Positions 16,592 through 25,058 of a DNA stretch of 45,388 nucleotides are shown piece after piece. How positions within the stretch are numbered: position 1 is the stretch's first letter; each line of letters begins with the position of its first letter. Under the pieces are notes generated by a model. That model ran no database searches. It saw nothing but the letters and a program-made list of their open reading frames with translations, and was not told the DNA's origin. The position numbers and the translations under genes are program-made. This DNA comes from an uncultured Draconibacterium sp. Its GTDB lineage: Bacteria; Bacteroidota; Bacteroidia; Bacteroidales; Prolixibacteraceae. The stretch covers positions 1-45,388 of the forward strand of contig NZ_CAJXTC010000040.1 of the NCBI RefSeq assembly GCF_913060805.1. The letters are read 5' to 3'.

Positions 16592-17452
16592 CTATTTCGA
16601 CAGAAATTCATTAAAATTACCGCTAAGGAAAGTGGCTTTTTGGTCGGGATGATCATCCAAAATCCGCTCCCAGATTACATTAAAACCCATTTCGCGAAAT
16701 CTTTCAACTTTTAGTTCCTGGTAGGTTGTTCCGGCAAAAATGTAATTATTCAGTTGTCGTTCTTTAAAATAAAAAAGCAGCTTGTTTACTAAATAGAAAT
16801 TGTTGTCGGTAGAATTCGAGTAAATGGAATAAAAATAAAAAACCATCGGATCTTCGTCGAAATGCCTCGAAAGGTCGTTCATCGTCAATTGATGTTCTTC
16901 TTTCTTTCGGTCACGAAGCATTCCGTAAGCCTCATATTTTAATGGTAAAATTGCCAAATGCCCACCATGATATCCTGAATGGTCGCGAATAACAAGGTTC
17001 AGTTCGGGCAATAATTTGGCTGCAGTTTTAACTACATCCTGTCGTATCGGTGTTTTATTCTTTTGGTTTTCCTGAATATAGGAGATAAAATTGAAGTCCC
17101 TGTCCAGTTCCAGTTTATCAATCCGGCTTGTTTCGTGGGTTATCTCGGTTTTAAAATCTTCTGCGTTTCGTACAACATTCGAAAGCAATGTGAGCGAATA
17201 CATCCATTTTTTAAAATCGAAATATACCGGCATGGGTAAATTGGTATTCAGATTACGAATAAGCTGATGCGGAACGCCAAAATCCTCAACAAGTAACTTC
17301 TCCTTGTCCGATTTTATGAGGCTATCGTTATTCTCCCATCTGATTACCGTGCGAACATCAACATCCATCATGGCTGCAAAATCGAGTTGAGTCAGCTTTC
17401 GGTGTTTTCTGTAGTCAACCAGGAATTCTCCGAGTTTATAGAATCTTTTCAT
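16592..17452 (-). CDS. Xre-like HTH protein with unknown C-terminal domain
   Basis: The start at 17452 (MKRFYKLGEF) puts the helix-turn-helix at residues 5-60 (LGEFLVDYRKHRKLTQLDFA, then DVRTVIRWE), a Cro/CI-type DNA-binding fold. A longer in-frame start at 17677 would add about 75 hydrophobic residues that do not resemble the family. The C-terminal half (about 140-286) looks like a degenerate GNAT-type fold: HLAILPLK, a FYFYSIYS strand, and LKVERFREMGF near the end. No acetyl-CoA loop (Q/RxxGxG/A) is seen. It diverges from the GH79 cluster and may regulate it. Protein is 286 aa. Confidence 0.72.
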   Translation of the reverse strand: MKRFYKLGEFLVDYRKHRKLTQLDFAAMMDVDVRTVIRWENNDSLIKSDKEKLLVEDFGVPHQLIRNLNTNLPMPVYFDFKKWMYSLTLLSNVVRNAEDFKTEITHETSRIDKLELDRDFNFISYIQENQKNKTPIRQDVVKTAAKLLPELNLVIRDHSGYHGGHLAILPLKYEAYGMLRDRKKEEHQLTMNDLSRHFDEDPMVFYFYSIYSNSTDNNFYLVNKLLFYFKERQLNNYIFAGTTYQELKVERFREMGFNVIWERILDDHPDQKATFLSGNFNEFLSK

Positions 17453-17621
17453 GTATTCGAGTTTAAAAGGTGTAGCTAAGTTAAAATAAAATAGTAAACT
17501 AACATGCCAGATCCGGTTGTTAATGAATAAGATAGTGGATGTGACTGGATACTCTGCATTATTGTCAGAAAACAGAGGGAATAGAATGATATCGAAAATT
17601 ATGATTTCGGATAGCCAGGTG

Positions 17622-17647
17622 AGGGGAGAGTTCCCCTTTTGTTTTTT
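17622..17647 (+). terminator. orphan terminator-like hairpin upstream of the GH79 gene
   Basis: AGGGGA (17622-17627), loop GAGT, TCCCCT (17632-17637), then TTTGTTTTTT. It has terminator geometry on the plus strand, yet no plus-strand gene lies upstream before the tRNA terminator. It may end a small RNA or attenuate a long GH79 leader. Confidence 0.45.
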
Positions 17648-17747
17648 AAAGAACCAGCCCATTGTTTTTACGCTCAAATCTTCTGAAATCTATTTTTTGC
17701 ACTAAATAATCATATTTATTTCTGAGCAATTATTTAATGTTGATTTT

Positions 17748-17780
17748 CCTAAAAATTAGGTAGATTTAGCGTTAGCTAAA
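17748..17780 (+). promoter_or_regulatory. two small hairpins in the GH79 leader
   Basis: CCTAA-AAA-TTAGG (17748-17760) and TTTAGC-GTTA-GCTAAA (17765-17780) are perfect inverted repeats ending 9 nt before the ATG. They could be an operator or a translation-control element. Confidence 0.35.
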
Positions 17781-17789
17781 CTAAAACTT

Positions 17790-19310
17790 ATGCAAAAATC
17801 AATACATCAAACTACACTCGTTTTTGTACTCACAATTTTTTTCGTTGGTTCAATATGGGCTCAGAATGATAGAAATACGCCAACATTGAATCTTGCGAAC
17901 CTTAAACAAGTTGCCGAAGTTGAAGAACGTTATCAGTCGGTAAATGTGGAAATGTGCGAAGTGGTGGGAGGCGACTTCTGGATTCCATACGAGTTGGTGG
18001 ACGCCGAAAAAGTAAAAGCTGAAGGTTTTGCTGCCTTAAAAAGAACGATCCCGGCAGTAAATCTCTACGATAAAAAGTTGCGAACGCTTGCCGCGGCTTT
18101 GGGACCAATGTACATCCGTGTTAGCGGAACCTGGGCAAACACAACCTATTTTCAGGATAATGATGAACCAAAATTGGAAACGGCTCCTGATGGCTACGAA
18201 AATGTATTGACAAGAGCCGAGTGGAAAGGTGTTATCGATTTTTGCAAGGCAACCAACTCAAAGCTGGTTACTTCGTTTGCTATCAGTGATGGAATTCGCG
18301 ATGAGGATGGCAACTGGACGCCGGTACAGATTGAGCCACTTATTAATTTCACAAAATCGTTGGGGGGAGAAATTTACGCTGCCGAAATGTTTAACGAACC
18401 TTCGCATGCCGGTCATGGCGGAGCTCCCGAAGGATACGATGCCGCCTGGTATGCCCGGGATTTTGAGTTGTTTAATGATTTTGTTGATTCGGCTTATCCT
18501 GAAATGAAAATTCTGGGGCCGGGATCAACCGGAGAAGGAGGACTAATTCCGGGTGGCACCATCTCAACCGATGATATTATGACCGCAACTCCAAATCCTG
18601 AATTTCAAGTTTTTACCTACCATTATTATGGTGGTGTATCTCAACGGTGCAGGGGAGGATTAACTCCTGAAAACGCCTTAACAAAAGATTGGCTGAGTAA
18701 AACCGAGTTGGGTTTAAAGTATTATGAAAATGCCCGTAATAAATATCAGCCAAATGCACCGATTTGGTTAACAGAAACTGCCGAAGCTGCGTGTGGAGGA
18801 AATCCGTGGGCAGCAACTTATGTTGATTGTTTTCGCTATTTGGAGCAGTTGGGAAGGCTGGCGAAAAAAGACGTTCAGATAGTGATGCACAATACACTTT
18901 GTGCCAGCGAGTATGCTTTGCTGGAGCAGGAAACTCATGATCCACGACCAAATTATTGGGCAGCCGTGCTTTGGAATAAATTTATGGGAACCAAAGTGTA
19001 CAATATGGAAACGCAGACTGACGGGCCGGATATTTTTATTCATAACCTAAAGAACTCAAAAAATGGCTTTGCAGTTATGATCGTAAATCCGGAGGATAAA
19101 GAAACATCCATTGAAATCCCGGCAAACGCAGAGCGGTATCTGCTAACCGCTGATGAGATTTTAGCAAAATCTGTCCGATTAAATGGCGAGCTTCTCAAAC
19201 TAAATTCTAACGATACATTACCCGAAATAAAAGGGGAAAAAGTCAAAGCCGGAGAAGTGAAAATTCCGGGACAGAGTATTTTATTTCTTACTTTTAGCAA
19301 TAACGAATAG
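17790..19310 (+). CDS. secreted glycoside hydrolase, GH79 (heparanase/beta-glucuronidase) type
   Basis: Predicted periplasmic or exported retaining glycosidase. A signal peptide (residues 1-25, cut after IWAQ) precedes a (beta/alpha)8 barrel. The acid/base Glu203 is in MFNEPS and the nucleophile Glu329 in WLTETAEAACGG, spaced as in clan GH-A. The stretch after the nucleophile, through YWAAVLWNKFMGTKV (about 390-405), closely follows human-type heparanase and bacterial GH79 beta-glucuronidases. A beta-sandwich domain (about 415-506) ends the protein. Expected substrate is a beta-linked glucuronic acid or 4-O-methyl derivative; the exact glycan is unknown. It is first in a run with an SDR and a secreted hydrolase. 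Confidence 0.82.
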   Translation: MQKSIHQTTLVFVLTIFFVGSIWAQNDRNTPTLNLANLKQVAEVEERYQSVNVEMCEVVGGDFWIPYELVDAEKVKAEGFAALKRTIPAVNLYDKKLRTLAAALGPMYIRVSGTWANTTYFQDNDEPKLETAPDGYENVLTRAEWKGVIDFCKATNSKLVTSFAISDGIRDEDGNWTPVQIEPLINFTKSLGGEIYAAEMFNEPSHAGHGGAPEGYDAAWYARDFELFNDFVDSAYPEMKILGPGSTGEGGLIPGGTISTDDIMTATPNPEFQVFTYHYYGGVSQRCRGGLTPENALTKDWLSKTELGLKYYENARNKYQPNAPIWLTETAEAACGGNPWAATYVDCFRYLEQLGRLAKKDVQIVMHNTLCASEYALLEQETHDPRPNYWAAVLWNKFMGTKVYNMETQTDGPDIFIHNLKNSKNGFAVMIVNPEDKETSIEIPANAERYLLTADEILAKSVRLNGELLKLNSNDTLPEIKGEKVKAGEVKIPGQSILFLTFSNNE

Positions 19311-19319
19311 ACACATAAT

Positions 19320-20129
19320 ATGAGATTGAATAAAAAACTAATAATTGTAACCGGCGGTGGTAGTGGAATGGGCCGCAATCTTGTTCTTGCCTTATTAAAA
19401 AAAGGAGCTCGCGTGGCAGCTATCGATATCAACGAAAAGGGATTGGAAGAAACAGCGACATTGGTTGCTGAAAAGAAAGAAGCGTTAGCAACTTTTAAGT
19501 TAGACATTACTGATAAATTGGCGGTTGAGACTACCATTAGTCAAATCATTTCAGAGATGGGACCGGTTGACGGTATCATTAACAATGCAGGAATAATACA
19601 ACCTTTTAAAAAGCTGAACGAGTTGGATTATTCGGTCATTGAACGAGTGCTGAATGTAAACTGGTGGGGAACAATGTATATGACCAAAACACTGTTGCCG
19701 CACCTTTTAACAAGGCCTGAAGCACATATTGTAAATGTTTCGAGTATGGGAGGCTTTTTTGCGTTTCCCGGGCAAACCATTTACGGTGCATCAAAAGCCG
19801 CTGTAAAAATGATGACTGAAGGATTGATACAGGAGTTAAGAGATACAAATGTGAAAGTATCTGTAGTTTTTCCAGGAGCAGTGAATACAAATATCATGTC
19901 AAATTCGGGACTTGAAAATGCTGTTGACCCCGAAGAAGCCAGCAAACAAAATATGATGTTGTCGGCCGATCAGGCAGCAGAAATTATCATCACCGGCATT
20001 GAAAAAAACAAGAAACGGATTTTTGTGGGGAAAGACGCAAAAATTATGGATATACTCTATCGCCTTAGCCCCAACCGGGCAGTTGGTTTCATCGCTAAAA
20101 AAATGGGACATCATTTACCAAAAGACTAA
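19320..20129 (+). CDS. short-chain dehydrogenase/reductase
   Basis: Cytoplasmic NAD(P)-dependent oxidoreductase of the classical SDR family. The cofactor motif TGGGSGMG is at residues 11-18, NNAG at 88-91, and the catalytic triad is Ser141/142, Tyr155 and Lys159 (YGASK). Asp at the end of beta-2 (AIDINE) suggests NAD preference. The C-terminal part resembles YqjQ/DltE-like SDRs; substrate unknown. It starts 9 nt after the GH79 stop, so it is likely cotranscribed. Confidence 0.88.
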   Translation: MRLNKKLIIVTGGGSGMGRNLVLALLKKGARVAAIDINEKGLEETATLVAEKKEALATFKLDITDKLAVETTISQIISEMGPVDGIINNAGIIQPFKKLNELDYSVIERVLNVNWWGTMYMTKTLLPHLLTRPEAHIVNVSSMGGFFAFPGQTIYGASKAAVKMMTEGLIQELRDTNVKVSVVFPGAVNTNIMSNSGLENAVDPEEASKQNMMLSADQAAEIIITGIEKNKKRIFVGKDAKIMDILYRLSPNRAVGFIAKKMGHHLPKD

Positions 20130-20162
20130 TCAAGATTAAAAACTGAATTAAACTATAAACTT

Positions 20163-22277
20163 ATGTCATTTCGTAATACTACCATACTGTTTTTTGTGAT
20201 GTGCATTTTTGTCAGTAATGCACAGGCGCAGAATTTAGTGAATGCTCAACTTGCATTTGAATCGGCCGAAGCTATTTTTAGCAAACCTTTTATCGATATT
20301 GATGAATGGCGCGATGTGCCTGTTCGACATCATTACGTTCATGGTGGTTTTGAAGGAAGCGACACCCGTTTTTCATTCTATTTTCCTGAAAAGGACAACT
20401 ACGAAGGTCATTTTTTTCAATATGTAACTCCTGTTCCCGACAGTGAAAATCTTTCGCAGGGTGCGGAAGGTGAAGCCGATAAAATTGGCTTTTGTGTTAC
20501 CCACGGAGCCTATTTTATCGAGACAAACGGGGGCGGTGCTACCTATACGTATGGCTCGAGTGTTGATCCGTTGATCGGGGCTTACAAGGCAAATGCGGCT
20601 TGTGCACAGTTTTCGAAAGTAGTTGCAGCCCGGTTGTATGGCGAGCATCGTACTTACGGATATATATTTGGTGGTAGCGGTGGCGCATACCGCACAATTG
20701 GCGCCATTGAAAATAATGTGGGTGTTTGGGACGGCGCAGTTCCGTATGTGATTGGTTCACCGATGGCTATTCCCAATATGTTTACCATCAGGATGCATGC
20801 GATGCGTATTTTACGCGATGTATTTCCGCAAATCCTTGAAGCAGTGGAACCCGGTGGAAGTGGTGACATGTATGCCGGGTTGAACAATGAACAAAAACAA
20901 GCACTTGAGGAAGCCACTAAAATGGGATTTTACCCACCATCGTGGTATGCTCACGAAACGATGGGAATACATGCGTTTGGAGTGCTTTATCCGGGAGTAG
21001 CAATGGCCGATCCCACTTATTTTACAGATTTCTGGACCAAGCCGGGTTATTACGGATACGATCATCCGGAGTCGTTTAAAAACGATCGTATGCAACACGA
21101 AGCAAAAATTGCTAAGACCTTGACTTTAGCGGAGGGACAAAAAATGGGTTTGCCGGTTGCTGCAATGCCGGGACAGGCGCGTGGAACTGCCGATCAAGCC
21201 TGGCAAAATATGGAACAAAAAGAACAAGAAATTCCGGTGGCGCTGCAGCTCGAAACAAAAATGCCGGAGGTTCAATTTCTTGGAGGAGATTTGATCGTAA
21301 AAACCGGAGATGCTGCAGGTCAGACAATTCCATTAAGAACGATAACTGACGATGTGGTGGTTTTTGGTGCTACGGCCGAGGATGTTTTATCAAAACTAAA
21401 AGTTGGTGATGTGGTTCAGGTTGATAATTCGAATTTTCTGGCGGCACAAACGTATCACCGTCACCAGGTTCCAAAAGATGGTTATCCAACGTGGGATCAG
21501 TTTCGCGATGCCGATGGAAATCCGATTTATCCGCAGCGGCCAATGGTATTGGGGCCAATGTTTGCGATGGGCGCTTCGGGCGTAATTCCAAACGGAAGTA
21601 TAAAAGGAAAAGTGATTGCTTTGGAAAATCTGTGGGATACGGAAGCTTTGCCCTGGCAGGGGGACTGGTACCGGCAGCAGGTGCAAAAAAATCTGGGCGA
21701 TAAAACAGATGATAACTTCCGGCTTTGGTACACCGACCATGCCAACCATGCTGATTTCCCTTTTCCGGGAGATCCGAACTATATTGTGAGCTACCTGGGC
21801 GTTTTGCAACAGGCACTGCTCGATTTAAGCAGCTGGGTGGAAAAAGGAATAGAACCGGCTGCTACTACTAACTACAAAGTGGTTGACGGGCAGGTTATAG
21901 TTCCGGAAAGCGCTGATGAAAGAGAAGGAATTCAACCCGTTGCAGATGTAACCATCAATGGATCAAAAAGGGCAGATATTTCTGCAGGAGAGTCGGTTAC
22001 CTTTAATGCTGTTGTTGAAATACCAAAAGGACAAGGGAAACTGGTTTACGCTGCCTGGGATTTCGACGGTTCAGGAGAATATAAAAATGTTGTGGACCTG
22101 GCGAAAGTTAAAATTTCCAGAGATGGTTCACGGGTAGAGTTTTCGCAAAAACAAGTGTTTACTGAGACGGGAACACATTTTCCTGTGTTACGGGTGGCAG
22201 CGCAACGGAACGGTGATGCCGAAACTCCATTTGCCAAAATTTATAATCTGGATCGGGTTCGAGTTGTCGTTAATTGA
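20163..22277 (+). CDS. secreted alpha/beta-hydrolase-like protein with C-terminal PKD-like domain
   Basis: Signal peptide 1-22 (cut after AQA). A likely alpha/beta-hydrolase core follows: GGSGG around Ser172 in YGYIFGGSGGAYRTIG fits a nucleophile elbow, and HGAYFIETNGGG may supply the oxyanion loop. A His near HANHADFPFPG (about residue 525) could be the catalytic base. A large insert (about 330-470) separates the two. A C-terminal beta-sandwich like PKD (about 590-704, with YAAWDFDGSGEY) may bind carbohydrate or protein. The exact family and substrate are not recognised; an esterase acting on the GH79 substrate is one possibility. It is 33 nt after the SDR stop and starts in the same AAACTTATG context as the GH79 gene. 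Confidence 0.72.
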   Translation: MSFRNTTILFFVMCIFVSNAQAQNLVNAQLAFESAEAIFSKPFIDIDEWRDVPVRHHYVHGGFEGSDTRFSFYFPEKDNYEGHFFQYVTPVPDSENLSQGAEGEADKIGFCVTHGAYFIETNGGGATYTYGSSVDPLIGAYKANAACAQFSKVVAARLYGEHRTYGYIFGGSGGAYRTIGAIENNVGVWDGAVPYVIGSPMAIPNMFTIRMHAMRILRDVFPQILEAVEPGGSGDMYAGLNNEQKQALEEATKMGFYPPSWYAHETMGIHAFGVLYPGVAMADPTYFTDFWTKPGYYGYDHPESFKNDRMQHEAKIAKTLTLAEGQKMGLPVAAMPGQARGTADQAWQNMEQKEQEIPVALQLETKMPEVQFLGGDLIVKTGDAAGQTIPLRTITDDVVVFGATAEDVLSKLKVGDVVQVDNSNFLAAQTYHRHQVPKDGYPTWDQFRDADGNPIYPQRPMVLGPMFAMGASGVIPNGSIKGKVIALENLWDTEALPWQGDWYRQQVQKNLGDKTDDNFRLWYTDHANHADFPFPGDPNYIVSYLGVLQQALLDLSSWVEKGIEPAATTNYKVVDGQVIVPESADEREGIQPVADVTINGSKRADISAGESVTFNAVVEIPKGQGKLVYAAWDFDGSGEYKNVVDLAKVKISRDGSRVEFSQKQVFTETGTHFPVLRVAAQRNGDAETPFAKIYNLDRVRVVVN

Positions 22278-22295
22278 AGCAGACTATTAGTTTAC

Positions 22296-22928
22296 TTACT
22301 CAGCGAGCTTGTGAAGTTCTTCGATATCAGTTCCGCTCAGCACTTGTACCGATTGGGTAATTTTTTCAATATCCCAGTCCCACCATTTTAGCTGAAGCAG
22401 AACTTCAATTTGTTCTTCTGAGAAACGTTTCCGGATTGTTTTTGCAGGATTGCCGCCAACAATAGCGTAAGGTTCAACATCTTTTGTTACGGTTGAATTT
22501 GTTGCAATAATTGCTCCGTCACCGACTTTAACTCCCGGCATAATCGTCGCATTGCTTCCAATCCAGACATCGTTGCCAACTACCGTATCTCCTTTATATG
22601 GAAATGATTTTCCGTCCATTGCATTTGCCCAGTCTCCGCCGAAAACAGAAAACGGGTAAGCGGAAATAGAGTCGGAAAGGTGGTTTCCGCCATTCATTAT
22701 AAATTTAACGCCGGATGCAATCATACAAAACTTGCCAATGATGAGTTTGTCGCCCACAAAATCGAAATGATATTTCACATTTTTCTCAAAGTTGTTTACG
22801 TCTTCAAAATCATCATAATACGTGTAATCACCGACAATGATATTCGGATTTTTGATGATGTTTTTCAAGAAACACAAGCGATCGTAGTGGGGGAGTGGAA
22901 ATGTTTTGTTTTTGTCCGGAATATTCAT
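22296..22928 (-). CDS. Vat-family acyltransferase (streptogramin A acetyltransferase type)
   Basis: Trimeric left-handed beta-helix (hexapeptide) acetyl-CoA-dependent transferase. The 210 aa align along the whole length with Vat/CatB xenobiotic acetyltransferases: VGDYTYYDD at 32-40, the catalytic His83 in IMNGGNHLSD, GNDVWIGSNATIMPGVKVGDG, and VGGNPAKTIRKRF followed by KWWDW. Vat enzymes acetylate virginiamycin M-type streptogramins; relatives act on chloramphenicol or unknown hydroxyl compounds. There is no mobile-element context, so it may be an intrinsic housekeeping or resistance gene. It converges on the hydrolase gene with an 18-bp gap. Confidence 0.88.
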   Translation of the reverse strand: MNIPDKNKTFPLPHYDRLCFLKNIIKNPNIIVGDYTYYDDFEDVNNFEKNVKYHFDFVGDKLIIGKFCMIASGVKFIMNGGNHLSDSISAYPFSVFGGDWANAMDGKSFPYKGDTVVGNDVWIGSNATIMPGVKVGDGAIIATNSTVTKDVEPYAIVGGNPAKTIRKRFSEEQIEVLLQLKWWDWDIEKITQSVQVLSGTDIEELHKLAE

Positions 22929-23031
22929 GATTGTTCGTTTAATGATGGGTATTTACCTGACTGAAACGTAAAAGAAATCATTTAGTTTATGCGTACCAAA
23001 TTTGGGAGCTAGCATGTCGATTTTATAATGT

Positions 23032-24219
23032 CTAACTTTTTGATCTTTTTGTTTTTTGAATTAGTGCAAGCACCTTTGCCATTATTACAAGCGATCCTTT
23101 AACTTCCTCGGTTTGATTGAGCGTTCCCGCCAGGTAAACATCCAGTTCGGGGCAATAAAACATAAACGACCCGGTGCTTCCCGAATGGCCAATTATTGTA
23201 ACATCGGGTAGCGTTGGAAACAGCTTTCTGAAAGCGACTTTGCGCAGACCAAATCCGTATTCCATACCACGTGTTTCGGGCACCCAGTTTTGCATTGTTT
23301 CCAAAGTTTCAGCAGAGATAATCTTACCCGAAAAAAGCGCATGTTGGAATTTTATCAAACCGCTGCCTGTAGAAACCAATCCTCCGCCGGCCCAATCTGC
23401 ACTGAGACTTGTAATTGTGCTCACTTCAAAATCGCCGGCAAATGCTTCAGCCAATTTTGATGTATTTTCTAATGGTTCCGATCGCATGTACATCCAGGTG
23501 TGAGTCATGCCGAGTGGCTTAAAAAAGTGCTTTTCAAAATAACTGTGCAAGTTAGTCCCGCTCAGTTTTTCTATTATTAAACCGAGCAGAACATACTCAG
23601 TATCCGTGTAGTTAAATCCGGTGCCGGGAGCAAATAATGGCTGCATTTTCGTTTTTGCAAACTCAATAGTTTCAATTGGCTGCCAGAATCTGTCCGGTTC
23701 ATTAAACAGCAACTCCATCATATTGGCGCTGCCGTCAATGGTTTCTCCTTCGAAATAATCGGGCAGACCCGAAGTGTGTTGAAGTAAATGCGCAATCGTT
23801 ATTTCATCAGAATAATCTACCCCGTTATAAACATGCAAGCCTTGCATAATCGAATCGGGCAAATACATGTTAATCGGATCATCGAATTTTAGAGAACCTT
23901 GCTCCACCAGTTGTGCAATGGTGGTGGCAGTAAATGTTTTCCCGATGCTGGCTGTTAAAAACGGATTGTCAGTGCTAACTGTTTCGCCACTCTGAAATGT
24001 ACCGCCTGCAAAGTTCCATTCGATAGAAAGGGAGGGAGAATATACACTCAAAAACGCATTGTGTATATCGTTCTTATTGATTTCTTCCTTGAATAGTTTT
24101 TCGGTTTTCAGCTCTATTCTCTCATTGTTATTTTTATTCGAGCACTGCAAAAAAAATCCCAGCGCAATAAATAGCACCATTACGCCGAACTTTGATTTAT
24201 TTACTATTGAAACATACAT
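23032..24219 (-). CDS. beta-lactamase-fold serine hydrolase lipoprotein
   Basis: Class C beta-lactamase/DD-peptidase-like (S12) protein, likely membrane anchored: hydrophobic start and lipobox ending at Cys26 (FFLQC). The nucleophile is Ser91 in SIGK (Lys94), the second motif is YTD at 204-206 in place of YSN, and the third is HSG in IIGHSGSTGSF. Most such proteins are esterases or D-aminopeptidases rather than true beta-lactamases; the YxD second motif supports caution. It lies 103 bp upstream of the Vat gene on the same strand and 14 bp after the barrel gene. Confidence 0.85.
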   Translation of the reverse strand: MYVSIVNKSKFGVMVLFIALGFFLQCSNKNNNERIELKTEKLFKEEINKNDIHNAFLSVYSPSLSIEWNFAGGTFQSGETVSTDNPFLTASIGKTFTATTIAQLVEQGSLKFDDPINMYLPDSIMQGLHVYNGVDYSDEITIAHLLQHTSGLPDYFEGETIDGSANMMELLFNEPDRFWQPIETIEFAKTKMQPLFAPGTGFNYTDTEYVLLGLIIEKLSGTNLHSYFEKHFFKPLGMTHTWMYMRSEPLENTSKLAEAFAGDFEVSTITSLSADWAGGGLVSTGSGLIKFQHALFSGKIISAETLETMQNWVPETRGMEYGFGLRKVAFRKLFPTLPDVTIIGHSGSTGSFMFYCPELDVYLAGTLNQTEEVKGSLVIMAKVLALIQKTKRSKS

Positions 24220-24233
24220 GGCCTGAAATTTAC

Positions 24234-24890
24234 TTAAAATGCGTAACCGATTGAAAATTCGCCCAAAAATCCATTCATAAAAGTATAATCATCGCGAAAT
24301 ACATCGATGGCATCCAAAGCTGCCTGGCTCGAATTGTTCACTTTTAACTCGTCGTAAGCATAACCGTAACCCAATGCAAAGTTCAACGAAAGACCATTCT
24401 TCCAAATCCAGCGTTTACCAACATTCAAACCGAGAGTACATTCCGGAAGTTTGAAATCGAAATCTCCGTTTTCCAACGAACCATCGCCTTTAATTTTGCG
24501 GTAACGCGCAAAAGCTCCTGCGTAAAACGAGTTCAATCCGCCACCAATGTGGTAACGGTAGTTTAAGATCACCGCTTTCCCGCTCGATTCAATATTGGCA
24601 TCAGAATAGGTGTCGGGAATAGTTTCCAAATCACCACGTAAAACCAGTCCGTGATTTTCGCCAAAAAGATGCTCAACATTGGCCGAGTAAAATCCGACAA
24701 CAATTCCTCCCGGGCAAACATTTATGGCCGTGCGTGCCGGACTTATCCATCGCTCCTTTTCTTTTTTTGTGTTTTCATTGCTTTGGGCAGCTGCATTTCC
24801 AACAAAAAGTACTGTCGACATCATTAATGCTAAATAAGCCAGTCTTCTTGTTTTTCTCTTCATTGTAGTTTTTCTACTTTGTGTTTTCAT
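24234..24890 (-). CDS. outer-membrane beta-barrel protein (DUF3575-like)
   Basis: Start set at 24890 (MKTQSRKTTMKRK), giving 218 aa with a signal peptide cut near AAAQ (about residue 36). A more upstream ATG at 24989 would extend into a promoter-like box. Repeated amphipathic strands (FYSANVEHLF, YAGAFARYRK, LNFALGYGYAY) and the C-terminal aromatic end GYAF mark an 8-strand-type barrel. The family is common in Bacteroidota, with no known function. Confidence 0.75.
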   Translation of the reverse strand: MKTQSRKTTMKRKTRRLAYLALMMSTVLFVGNAAAQSNENTKKEKERWISPARTAINVCPGGIVVGFYSANVEHLFGENHGLVLRGDLETIPDTYSDANIESSGKAVILNYRYHIGGGLNSFYAGAFARYRKIKGDGSLENGDFDFKLPECTLGLNVGKRWIWKNGLSLNFALGYGYAYDELKVNNSSQAALDAIDVFRDDYTFMNGFLGEFSIGYAF

Positions 24891-24934
24891 TTCAATTAAA
24901 TTTTGTTTTCTGTTTTTGAATTGTTTTGACACTG

Positions 24935-24942
24935 CAAAGATG
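24935..24942 (-). promoter_or_regulatory. -7-like box before the barrel gene
   Basis: CATCTTTG on the minus strand matches TAnnTTTG at all but the first base, 44 bases before the chosen start at 24890. It is used here mainly as support for that start. Confidence 0.3.
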
Positions 24943-25058
24943 AAGTAGAAAAAAGAGTCAATCGTCCGAATATGTAATTCCGCACTCATTGGTGAGAATC
25001 CGTACTTTTGGAGATTTTAGATTTGGAAGATGGATTTGCCCCGGTTAAAGGACAAAAA

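Larger units (their letters stand above)
17453..17789. other. intergenic region between HTH gene and GH79 gene
   Basis: No supported gene in 337 bp. It contains a plus-strand terminator-like hairpin (17622-17647), a TATTTTTTG stretch (17691-17699) that could be a loose -7 box, and two small perfect hairpins just before the GH79 start (17748-17780). Confidence 0.55.

Noticed and set aside
17453-17677. 75-residue N-terminal extension of the HTH protein
   Set aside because: Hydrophobic and low-quality, placed before a normal HTH start with an ATG at 17452; overlaps the terminator-like hairpin.
17517-17705. plus-strand ORF of 62 codons upstream of the GH79 gene
   Set aside because: No recognisable features and it runs through a terminator-like hairpin.
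20163-20174. TGTCATTTCG at the hydrolase start resembles the GIY-YIG repeat
   Set aside because: Match stops after about 10 bases, no second arm or GAGAAATCT block nearby; it is coding sequence.
21370-21816. overlapping minus-strand ORFs of 137-148 codons inside the secreted hydrolase gene
   Set aside because: Antisense shadows in several frames with low-complexity composition.
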